This document shows positions 40,079-50,000 of a DNA stretch of 64,000 bases, in pieces. A program made the translations under genes and the position numbers. Where the stretch lies: contig NW_023503501.1 of NCBI RefSeq assembly GCF_014529535.1, positions 5,338,150 to 5,402,149 on the forward strand, given 5' to 3'. Origin of the DNA: Bradysia coprophila. Its lineage: Eukaryota; Arthropoda; Insecta; Diptera; Sciaridae. The first letter of the stretch is position 1. Every line of letters starts with the position of its first letter. Below the pieces are notes generated by a model. It was not told where the DNA came from. It saw nothing but the letters and a program-made list of their open reading frames with translations, and ran no database searches.

Positions 40079-40841
40079 CGCGAAATTACTCGTTACCCAT
40101 CCATCTTCGCTCATTTCCTCCTTTTGTGTCTTTCATTATAGTAATCTTGTCTATCCTTCTTCTCAATTCTGTCTTTCCTTCATCTTAATTTTTCCACAGG
40201 GAAATCTAGGTAATCATAATACCAATAGGAAAAATGGAAGAAAAATAAGAAGACCTAGTTCGATGAAAAATACGAGGGGGTAATCACTTTCTCATATAAT
40301 CCAATATAATCACCAAATAATCATATAATCCCGCATAATCCTATATAATCCTTGTCATAAAATCAGTGATTTACCCCTCGGAAAAATATGATGATATAAT
40401 TTCCAAATAATCGCGATACAATATCAATAGAATGTTTTATCGATAATCGAAGAATATCGACTGATAATCGAATATCAGTCGATATTTGCCGATTATCGAC
40501 AAAAAAACTTTCGATTGATATTGATTCTACGGAAATAATCGATACTTTATCCAATGAATTATTATCGAACATGTCTAGGAAACCCAGTTTTCGGATTTAA
40601 TGACATAATTTCATCGGTTGTGTGAAATCCTTGAACTGGGAATTGTAAATTAAATTAAATTGCAATTTTTAATGACGGTGAAATAAACGAATTGCACTGA
40701 ATTCAATTGCATTATGAATTGTTGATGCAATCCATCAGTCCGGTGTCAATTTGTGTTTTCCATTTAGAAAATTAAAACTCATCCAATTTCAAGAAACATT
40801 CAGCAAACCACTAGTATTAATCGGGTGGTTGAACGAATTCA

Positions 40842-42662
40842 ATGAGTATGATTCCCTTTATACTGATATTATTACTACTAGCAATGGTTCAGGGCCAGCA
40901 TCAGTATCATGAAGTGTTGCTAATCAATCGACTGAATGTCTTTTTCGGCTTCGATCACAACATTTTCTTCCTGGACTCTTTAACTAAGAACTATCTAGAC
41001 AAGGATGACAATGCTGGTAATAGTTTTACTCCACAGACAGTTTATGTTTTCGATTTCGATCAAGACAACCATCCCGATGTCAATGGTACACAAGTCGCTA
41101 GACTGAAGTCGGTTACCGGAGATACGTTTCTAATTGTAGTCATAGAACCCTCACAATTTCGAAATAATGAGTCACTGTTGGCTAGAGTGAAGGCGATTCG
41201 AATGCTCCATGTTAATGTAAAAATTGGGATATTTTTCACAGGCAACGCAACGTCTATGGTTATGGTAGAGGAATTATTTCAATGGAGCTGGAGTGTTGGA
41301 ATTGTGAACATATTTTGTACATTTTATGAAAGCATTGATAGCGTTACGTCGCCGTCATTCAACGTTTTCCGATTCGATCCGTTTGGGACATTTCATTTGA
41401 TTAATTTGACGGGAAGTGACTTTCTTCAGAATTATTTTCCTAGCAAAATGCCAAACTATCGGAGACATCCTATTGGTATCGCTTTGATGAGTTATTTGGG
41501 ATTAGATGCGTTCGATCTTCAATTTTGGATAGAAATCAAGAAAGCCTTAAACGCGTCGTATACGACAATTGGATTATCTCGAAAAGATGTTCAATCCAAA
41601 AGATTATATGAGACCGGGGAAGAGAGTCCCTTTGATTTTTTCATGCACGAGTCACACCATATCCGCATAGAAGGAACAAAAGTACGATGTTATCCACATA
41701 AAATGGGCACTATAGTATTGTTGGTTCCACATGCTAAGCAACGGTCGGGAATTATGGGATACATACAAAATGCAACGTGGAAAGTCATTTTCATTTTGAC
41801 TTCTATTGCAATTATAGCAGCATCGCTCCTCCTAACCATCAATGCGTTTTTGAAAACGAAGAAAGTTTTTCTTTTACAAAAAGTTGTTGACGTCGTGAAC
41901 CTGCTAATGAACGACAACGACACCATCAATTACGCCCAGCTTAGTTGCGCAGAACTTCTTGTGATTGTACCATTGACCTTCGTCGGATTGATTGTAATGA
42001 ACGGTGTTTTGTCGGTATTTCAGAGCTATCTTACTTTGCCATTGTACGAGCGTCAAATAAACTCACTCGAAGACCTATACGAGTCATCAGTACCCATTAT
42101 CGAAGATACCAGTCTTTTCTGGTCAAGTCAAACAAAGGAAATGCTTGAACTGGTCTCCCAACATGGTGGATGGCAGGACAAAATGATTCGGAAAAGTTTT
42201 CAGGACGAGGCCGATTATTTCAACGATTCCGTTGCATTTTTTGTATACGGCAATCAGGCTCAAATATATTTAGAAGCCCAGAAGCAATTGGGTTTGAAAG
42301 CCTACCATTTGGTAACTGGTTTGACTTTTGACACATTCTATTCAATATATCAAATATCCAGCCGATTTCCTTTTATCGACCGAGTAAATGACGTAGTTCA
42401 TCGTCTGCAAAGTGCTGGATTGATCGAGAAATGGTACAAGGCCGAGGACGATGAATCCATTGATGAACTGAGGGAATTGAATCGTTTCTTCAAAACTGCT
42501 GATAAAGAAACAGACAACAATGAACTGATTCTTCTATGGATCGGTTGGATTGGCAGTGGAATTGTGTTTGTTTGTGAAATAATTTGGAACAAGGTACAGA
42601 CGCGAGTTGAAAATCTGAAGAAAAAACTTATTGTTCAGGTGCAGAGAATATTGAGGAAATGA
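40842..42662 (+). CDS. Divergent ionotropic receptor (IR), chemosensory
   Basis: A single-exon 606-aa protein. It begins with a signal peptide (MSMIPFILILLLLAMVQG), then a divergent extracellular and ligand-binding region. The pore region has transmembrane helices near residues 314-336 (VIFILTSIAIIAASLLL) and 371-392 (LLVIVPLTFVGLIVMNGVL), the second ligand-binding half follows, and a last helix lies near 562-584 (LILLWIGWIGSGIVFVC) with a basic cytoplasmic tail. This is the plan of the insect ionotropic glutamate receptor-related IR family; lack of introns and low conservation place it with the fast-evolving divergent IRs rather than the antennal ones. Probably a gustatory or olfactory cation-channel subunit needing a co-receptor; no subfamily name can be given. 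Its 5' flank is duplicated, see 37701 and 39208. Confidence 0.85.
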   Translation: MSMIPFILILLLLAMVQGQHQYHEVLLINRLNVFFGFDHNIFFLDSLTKNYLDKDDNAGNSFTPQTVYVFDFDQDNHPDVNGTQVARLKSVTGDTFLIVVIEPSQFRNNESLLARVKAIRMLHVNVKIGIFFTGNATSMVMVEELFQWSWSVGIVNIFCTFYESIDSVTSPSFNVFRFDPFGTFHLINLTGSDFLQNYFPSKMPNYRRHPIGIALMSYLGLDAFDLQFWIEIKKALNASYTTIGLSRKDVQSKRLYETGEESPFDFFMHESHHIRIEGTKVRCYPHKMGTIVLLVPHAKQRSGIMGYIQNATWKVIFILTSIAIIAASLLLTINAFLKTKKVFLLQKVVDVVNLLMNDNDTINYAQLSCAELLVIVPLTFVGLIVMNGVLSVFQSYLTLPLYERQINSLEDLYESSVPIIEDTSLFWSSQTKEMLELVSQHGGWQDKMIRKSFQDEADYFNDSVAFFVYGNQAQIYLEAQKQLGLKAYHLVTGLTFDTFYSIYQISSRFPFIDRVNDVVHRLQSAGLIEKWYKAEDDESIDELRELNRFFKTADKETDNNELILLWIGWIGSGIVFVCEIIWNKVQTRVENLKKKLIVQVQRILRK

Positions 42663-43470
42663 AAATCTAAGAAAATGCTTTTCGGTTAAGGACTACGTTC
42701 AGATTTTTCTTTGGTCCAGATCCATAGCGACTTATTTTAAATAGCAAAAAAAATATCTGTTATTACCCTTTTACAAGGAACTATAGTCTGCTCACCGTGA
42801 AAAAGTTTCAATACTGCAATACTGCATGCTTTCATCATTTCACCATCAATGCGTCGGTATGTATACAACCTCTAATAACCTAGCATTTATCAGGGTGGTA
42901 AAAATGTTACGTAGCCTTTGCATGTTACTGTTACATGTAAAATTAGAAATTAGTCAACAGTGTATGATACTACGAACAAAGTAATAAGGTGGTATTTTGA
43001 CAGCGGCAAAATGAAGTGTGTTTGCTAGAGAGGGTATTGTATGTATCCATGTCACAGCACACTGTTAAAAAAAATATTTATGAAAGCTCGGAAAAATACT
43101 CACATTTTTACGGAATTTTTAGCTCGTGCTAGTAGATGTTTACCTTAGAATATGCATTTGTTATTGTTTTCGTTTTTTATGTTAGTTATTTACATATAAG
43201 CGAGCCACTAGTGACGTCACAGTTGTTCTATCAGAATATGAGTCAGGGCCTATTTTAAGGAATTATTTCCATAAAATTCCTCAATTTTTTAGTCATTTTC
43301 TGACTTATTTACTTCCAAAGCCACATATTGAACAACTTCTGGATTTTTAAGATGTATTCTACCATATTATAAGCCCGTCAAACAATTCGGAATGATCTTT
43401 CTTAAGATTCACGAACAAAAAAAAAGAAGGAATTTTCGGGAATTTTAATTCCTTAAAATTAGCCCTGGTC

Positions 43471-43980
43471 CGAGGGGTAACTCACTTCTAGATTAAATGG
43501 ATTAAATGGATTAAATGGTATTAAATAGATTAAATGGATTAAATGGATTAAATGGATTTAATGGATTAAATGGAATAAAAATTGTATTAAATGGATTAAA
43601 TAGGAAAAAAGTTCATTTTACCAAATACTGTAAAAGTCTTAAAAATTGTTGATTTTGATCGAACCACGTACTACAACTCATACTACAATGTTAAAAAGCG
43701 AAAAAATCCACTTTTAGGAGTTTTTGGTGTAAAGTGGATTAAATGGATTAAATGGATTAAATAAATTTAATACCATTTTTAACAAAAAAAAAATTTCCTA
43801 TACCTCACGAGTACTTAAACGAGCTGGGGATCGTGCAAATCTATTTTTCGCAATTACTTTACAAATTTTTCAGGTCGGTAGCCTAATTATTTCGGTAAAA
43901 CTAAAAAAATTTTTTTGGATTAAATGGATTTAATGGATTTAATGGATTAAATGGATTAAATGGAAGTGCGTCACCCCTCG
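43471..43980 (+). mobile_element. hAT-type MITE with TTAAATGGA arrays, copy 1
   Basis: A 510-bp element with terminal inverted repeats CGAGGGGTAACTCACTTC and GAAGTGCGTCACCCCTCG. It is flanked by a perfect 8-bp target duplication, CCCTGGTC (43463-43470 and 43981-43988), as made by hAT transposases. Subterminal arrays of the 9-mer GATTAAATG occupy both ends, and a third short array is internal. The unique core (about 43615-43735) contains CCACGTACTACAACTCATAC. No ORF, so it is non-autonomous. A second copy in the opposite orientation is at 53166. Confidence 0.9.
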
Positions 43981-45227
43981 CCCTGGTCCTGGTATGTTCT
44001 AAATAAATGTAAACACGAATTTTCACTAGCCGAACTAACATCATTGCATCCGCAGAAATCGTTTTTCAAATAAATATTAATGAGATTATGTCTCGATGGA
44101 TGAAATTTGACAGCAGTTCCACCTAAAATAATTTTCTTAATTAATTTCAAAACAAACGAGGGGATATTTAGATAATGTGTACTGTTACGGACTTTCAAAT
44201 TTGAATACCTCATGTGCAACAGCTGTTTTTGTATTGTTCTTTTAGCTGTTACCCCTGGAGTGCACAAATTTGAAAGTCCGTCACTGTAATGGTAAATGTT
44301 GTTTACTTTTACGTTGAAGTGATCAATGTTTAATGATTTATTATGAATCATAATTTATGATGATTGAATTATCTGAACTAAAATAAATAAATAAATGGAC
44401 AATCTTTAACATTTGAAAATGTCATTGTGAATTCGCAATGACACAATGAAATTCTCAAGAAAAATCTGACAGTGGGACATTTACAATGTTTAGACTGTAA
44501 CAAAAAAAGAAATCATAAAAATTGATACTCGAATCTCGAAACTCCAAAAACGTTCTGAAAGGACAGGCTAAGACACTTTCGAGTTGATCACAAAGACGGT
44601 GGCATCAAAATTTTTCTGTGGCGCCAATAGGGTTTGTATAAAACTTTATATGAATATTTCTTCAGAACTTTGAGCAGAGGTATGGGTTGACTATGATTTA
44701 CTTGTATTTCACAAAATGTTGTGCCTATCACAAAACAGATGGCCTAAGTTTCTAAGAAATTTTGTGTTTTTAAAGAAAGGGAGAGATGACGTTCATAGCG
44801 ATCTTTCGTGCCACTGCACATCTGATTATGTTAAATATGGCATTAACTCCGCCCATATATGAATATACCTTGGAACTTTCGGTCTTAGTCAAGTTTCAAC
44901 AACCCAAGAACTGTAAGTCAAAGTGACGTCATTCCCGTAGAGTACCTAAGATCACTGTTTCGTCCTCGGTTTCGTCCCATTAGTTTCAATTCAACTTCGA
45001 ATTTCACCTTTTCCACTCCCGAATATTATAAAATGAAAACAAACATTCATCAGGGATTTTTCAATGTGTCGTAGTTCTTGAGACTATTAATGCATTCGAC
45101 TATCGTTGACCGGCAGTAATGTATAAAATTCAAATTTCGCGCCCTTTATTGAATGCATTCGATTTAGTTGGAAAATTTCATCAACGTCGTTCTCTCAAGT
45201 TAAATTTTCTTCGCTACGCCGTGATTT

Positions 45228-45600
45228 TAGAATCAAACCACATCGAAACTTTTTGTCGTGAAGTGACAGTTTTGACATTGACATTTTTGACGTTGTCATT
45301 ATTGACATCTGAAAATTTTTGTCATAACCTCAATTGAAAACGTGAACTGAACATAAAACTTGTCTTTAAACAATTAATTTTGAATAATATTACAGTGTTA
45401 TCGTATCCTTATTGTAATATTTACGATAATACTGTAATATTATTCAAAATTAATTATTTTAAGACAAGTTTTGTGTTCAGTTCACGTTTTAAATTGAGGT
45501 TATGACGAAATTTTTCAGATGGCAAAAATGACAACGTCAAAAATGTCAATGTCAAAACTGTCACTTCACGACAAAAAGTTTCGATGTGGTTTGACTCTTA
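45228..45600. repeat. 373-bp long hairpin upstream of OSCP
   Basis: Arms of about 170 bp (45228-45396 and 45430-45600) are roughly 93-95 percent complementary by eye, around a loop of about 33 bp. They contain repeated TTTTGACATTGACATTTTTG phrases. The right end is about 90 bp before the OSCP start codon, so the hairpin overlaps or abuts that gene's promoter or 5' UTR. No target duplication was identified. Confidence 0.88.
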
Positions 45601-45690
45601 GCCACTTTAGCTGACACTTCTACCATTACTTGACATCGTATCCAAAAGTCACATTCTATCGGGAAAAAAGGTGGAAAAATTGTATTTACT

Positions 45691-46559
45691 ATGGCTGCAA
45701 GCACCAAGTTATCCTTTTTTGTAAGTAAAAATCCACTGATCCATCTTTGAGTTTTATCGTTTCCATACACAGCATCGATTCAATGGGTAAAAGAATGGAT
45801 GTTTCGGTCGATTCTCTTGCCTATCATTTGACAGATTATGTAATGCGCGAAATTTTCATTGATTAAACGAATCTGTTCCGTTATCCCAAAGGTACGAACA
45901 CTCAGCTCGGCTGCCCCAGCTGGAAAGCCTGTAAAGCCACCAATTCAATTATTCGGTCTGGAAGGCAGATATGCAACGGCTCTATACTCTGCCGCAACTA
46001 AGTTGAAGCAAATCGAGAAGGTGGAATCCGAACTGTCGCACCTACAAGCTGAGATGCGTAAAAATGTAAACTTGCGAGAAGCGATGACCAGTCCAATCAT
46101 CAATCGCAAAGTGCTGGCGAATAGTTTGAAGGATGCAAGTGCAAAAATCAATTATTCATCAGCAACCAGCAATTTATTGTCATTGTTGGCTGAGAATGGT
46201 CGTATGAAGAAATTAGACGGTGTCATTGCGGCTTTCAAAACTATTATGGCTGCACATCGTGGCGAAGTTGTGTGCGAAGTGACCACAGCCAAACCATTGG
46301 AAGCCGGCCAGAAAAAGAGCTTGGAAGATGCGCTCAAGGTAAATATAACTTTGCTGCACTGTCAACATTGCATAGTAACTTAACGGAGCGAATGTTCTAA
46401 CAGAAATTCATCAAATCGAACGAGACGATTCTGTTGACATCTAAGGTTGATCCATCCATCATCGGTGGAATGGTTGTGTCGATTGCCGATAAGTATGTTG
46501 ATATGAGCATCGCCACCAAGGTCAAGAAGTACACAGACCTGATTGGAGCTACTGCTTAG
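45691..46559 (+). CDS. ATPsynO: ATP synthase subunit O (OSCP), mitochondrial
   Basis: Three exons, join(45691..45720, 45892..46338, 46404..46559), encode 210 aa, close to the normal metazoan length. OSCP is the oligomycin-sensitivity-conferring subunit that links the F1 head to the peripheral stalk of mitochondrial ATP synthase. The ten-residue first exon (MAASTKLSFF) joins in phase to VRTLSSAAPAGKP to make a typical mitochondrial targeting peptide. Family hallmarks are LFGLEGRYATALYSAA, the helical bundle with LREAMTSPIINR, LLAENGRMKKLDGVI, and the C-terminal LLTSKVDPSIIGGMVVSI beta-hairpin. The tiny first exon was chosen because its donor (GTAAGT) and phase fit and no other ATG restores the targeting peptide. 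Convergent with eIF2-gamma, whose stop is about 520 bp away. Confidence 0.96.
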
Positions 46560-46639
46560 ATTTCAACATTTAATGCTAATTCGAGTTAAAATTCAATCCG
46601 AACGCTGTAGTAGATTGCGGATTAGGAAACAATTTCCAA

Positions 46640-46645
46640 AATAAA
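46640..46645 (+). terminator. Poly(A) signal of OSCP
   Basis: AATAAA lies about 80 bp after the OSCP stop codon, the first such hexamer downstream. Confidence 0.6.
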
Positions 46646-47038
46646 TGAAATTACAACTAACGACAGCGTAGTCAGTGTTTCCATTGAAGTAAGTGGCGGT
46701 GACCCACAATAGGTGAACTGCTGATACAGATTGGACGATGGACCGTGTGTTTTAACATTCAGCTCTGCGGTAAAATTATTAAAAAAATTAATTTTTGGCT
46801 GAAGCTTCACGTAGCCAATCCGGTGCTGAGTCAATAATTGGAATCAAATATCAAGACATCCAAAGTTCATTTCCTGCCTAACATGTTGGGATTTATCAAT
46901 GATTCCCATTGTTTAAAGAAAGAAAAATTCCCGGAGTGACCATTGATGTGTGAACACTGATCACTGTACACGAATCTGCTTAACTGGAACGCCCCACTTT
47001 CAGTCAGCATTGAAAAACTATGCGTTTCATTAGTGTCA

Positions 47039-47044
47039 TTTATT
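47039..47044 (-). terminator. Poly(A) signal of eIF2-gamma
   Basis: On the minus strand AATAAA follows the eIF2-gamma stop codon by about 37 bp. Confidence 0.6.
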
Positions 47045-47080
47045 TCATAACGAATTAATCTGTTCCACAGAAGTATCATG

Positions 47081-50000
47081 TTATTTGACAGGTGCAGATC
47101 GATCTTCTGGAACTGACGGTTGAATCGTGGCACCGCTGCGAATTTGACCCCATCCAATCAATCTGAAAAATATTTATTTTTCCATTAGAAAATTCGCATT
47201 TCGTTGTCCCAAGTCATCCAATTACCTCCAATGCTTTTCAACACGTCGACTCAGGGCGATTTTCTCGCCAACTTCCGTACATACTGGATTCGTTAATGCA
47301 ATTTTAGCCAAATCGGCACGAGTTGCCACAACCCGGCCGCCAGTGCTCAACGAACCGATATTTACCAGCAATATTTCGTTTTTCGACAATTTCTGCACCT
47401 TTGCAGCTTTCTTGTCGCCTTCCGTACGTACGCCGAGCAATCGTTTCAGCAAATAGTACGAAACTTCCAGTTCAATGTAAATGTCCGGTAGTGCTCCGAC
47501 GGCACCCAAAACCTGGCCAACCAAACGATCGGCACGGCATAGAGTCGGTTCGATCTTTGTTCCCACACCAATTAGACCGCCTGGCACGGCGAATTGAAGT
47601 TCATTTTGTTCGGTGAACAGTGAGACAATTTTTGAGAAAATCGGACGACACGTCAGTTTTCCTTCAGCATCTTTGCTGACGAGACCCGGTCGTACTTCGA
47701 TTTCTTGGCCGACTTTGAGCACACCGCGAAGAATAGAACCACCAGCAACGCCGCCCTTCAAATCGTTCACTTCGCAACCTGGTTTATTCACATCGAATGA
47801 ACGGATGACAATTAGTCGTGGCGGAGCGGTGAAATTACGTTGAGGAATTGGTATTTTCTTGGTTATATACTCGCACAGGACCTGTAACGGCAATCGAAAA
47901 TGAGATGTGAATTTTTGCATAGTGAGAGGAGGATTGGCTGGCTGTCGTAATTACCTCAATGTTATACTTCAGCTGAGCTGAAATCGGTATAATCGGAGCG
48001 CCCTCAGCTACGGTTCCCTGGACGAACTTCACAATTTGATCGTACTGATCCTTAGCCTGCGTCTCTTTCACCAAATCGATCTTATTTTGCAGAATCAAAA
48101 TGTGCTTCAATTTCATGATCTCAATGGCGGCTAAATGCTCGGAAGTTTGTGGCTGCGGACACGACTCATTGCCAGCAATCAATAAAAATGCGGCGTCCAT
48201 AACAGCGGCACCGTTCAACATAGTGGCCATAAGAATGTCGTGACCGGGGCAATCGACAAAACTGACATGACGTACCAACTGGAAGCGGCCGGTACACGAT
48301 GGTCGATAGCAGGGAAAGCTATCGTCTTTGCTGGATCCACCAGATGTATAACAAACTGGACGCGGACACTTTGGATTGTCGCATTTGAATATTTTGGCAT
48401 TCGCATAACCTGTATGGAAGAAGGCAGTAACGGTTGTAATAGGGATACAGGGAGCATTATATTTTTCGAGGATTAGTTTGGAAGAGACCATGGAGGAGAC
48501 CTTGCTACAGTGATAACACACAGACGATGCAATATGTCATTTAGGGGACATCATAATCATCTGTCGTCTTACTCCTCGAGGGAGCATAGAGAGTCTATAA
48601 ATTGTCGACATCGGCATTCAAGGGACAAATGATAGATTAATGTTTAAGAATCCTCAATAAGAACCAAAGACCTTCGCTGCGAAAGGGATTGACTGAAACT
48701 CATCATATTTAACGTTCGCATCGGAATTTATTTCTTCGATGAAAATGTCATTCTAGTTCACAGGATTCAACAAGCTCGGATCGAAAATATATTTCCTACA
48801 CTTCGCCGAATTACATTTACACTCAAAATTGGTTTTCACATTTAGCAGCGACTGCTCGTCATTCTTTTGATCGTCAACATTGTGAACCGAAAAATTCAAG
48901 TAGTCGAACGACAGCTCCTCGCCAGCCTCGATTCGCCTCAGAGCATAGAAACATATCTTCGGTATATCCAAATCCAAGCAATTGATCCACACCGACCACG
49001 TCCCGATGTTCGGATCACAGGAATGATTGATCATTCGCGACACATTACCCATTCTGCACGCGTCAATGGTATACAAATTTTCCTTGTTCTCCACGATGCT
49101 GTTACAGTCCAGATCGAACAGGTACGTTCTCTTCTCGGCATCGTAAATGTGTCCACGAGCTTCGGCCTCTTTGTTCGTTATTATTTCGCCAACATATTCG
49201 CATATGTACTGGCCCTTCGCTATGACTCGATCGGTACGGACGCCCCATCCACGGCCGTTCGATGTCTTGAATATTGTGAGTGAATGTTTTCGGCCCTGCT
49301 GCACCACACGATTCGTACATTCCGGTCCGCATTTGCACAGTTTGTTGCATTCGAAAACGGCGTTACCCTGCGGAAGTCGAATGGATCGAACCGATGTGTA
49401 TGCGTATTCGGAGCCCAGCTGCTTTCCACAGCAATTCGATTTCAACGAGCAACCATTTTGACACTCGCATCCAATCAATGGATCGTCAAGTATTGTCACA
49501 CCTTCGCCGGCAACACAGTCGTTTATGTATTTGAATGTGCTGGGTGCCATCTCGAAATCCACATTATTCTCGACCGTTATTTGACTGGACTTGTCCCATT
49601 TGTTGATATCATTCTGCCACTGTTCCAGATCTTTCAACTGCTCGTTACGTCTATTCAAAAATGGCAGCAAAATGGTGTCAGGGCTTTCTTTCAATTTGTT
49701 GTGAAGCGCAATGTACGTGTCGTTATCATTGCCATCTTTAAGTATTGCTAATAACACCACCTGTGTCATCACAAAGATTGAATCGAAATGTTTCAGCTTT
49801 TGAAGTGCCTCTTCGTCAGTCAAAACGTCTTTGTTCTCCGCATTCAACTCCAGCAACATAGCGTCGATGGCTGTATGTCTGGCTTCAATTTCATTGATCA
49901 AGAATTTCGTTATGAGGGCGGCACAATTGCTGAGATTTGACAGTGGTTCCCATGTGTTCTCTGAAGCTGAGTAACCTTTCCACTTAATATGAAAGTGGGC

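Larger units (their letters stand above)
39208..40720. repeat. Duplicated block, copy 2 (upstream of the ionotropic receptor)
   Basis: Colinear partner of 37701-38866. It ends about 120 bp before the start codon of the ionotropic receptor, so it is the receptor's 5' region including its likely promoter. It has been interrupted by the hairpin at 39685-39767, a similar one near 40041-40078 and an ATCGAT-rich segment at 40430-40570. Confidence 0.75.
31260..40841. other. 9.6-kb intergenic region without a supported gene
   Basis: Only short open frames occur, none with a recognisable domain (the longest, 31830..32210 on plus, has no family features). The stretch contains a hAT-like MITE built of GATAAT/ATCGAT repeats, three small GCGCGAAATT hairpins and a colinear duplication that ends upstream of the ionotropic receptor; these are listed separately. 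Confidence 0.55.
42663..45690. other. Intergenic region with MITE and long hairpin
   Basis: Between the ionotropic receptor and the OSCP gene I see no coding sequence with recognisable features. It contains the hAT-type MITE at 43471 and the 373-bp hairpin at 45228, listed separately. Confidence 0.6.

Noticed and set aside
43485..43980. CRISPR-like array from the repeated GATTAAATG units
   Set aside because: Units are 9-bp tandem copies without spacers, inside a transposon with a target duplication in a eukaryotic genome.
46867..47157. 96-aa minus-strand ORF after eIF2-gamma
   Set aside because: It overlaps the true last exon of eIF2-gamma (47081-47162) in another frame; the rest is 3' UTR.
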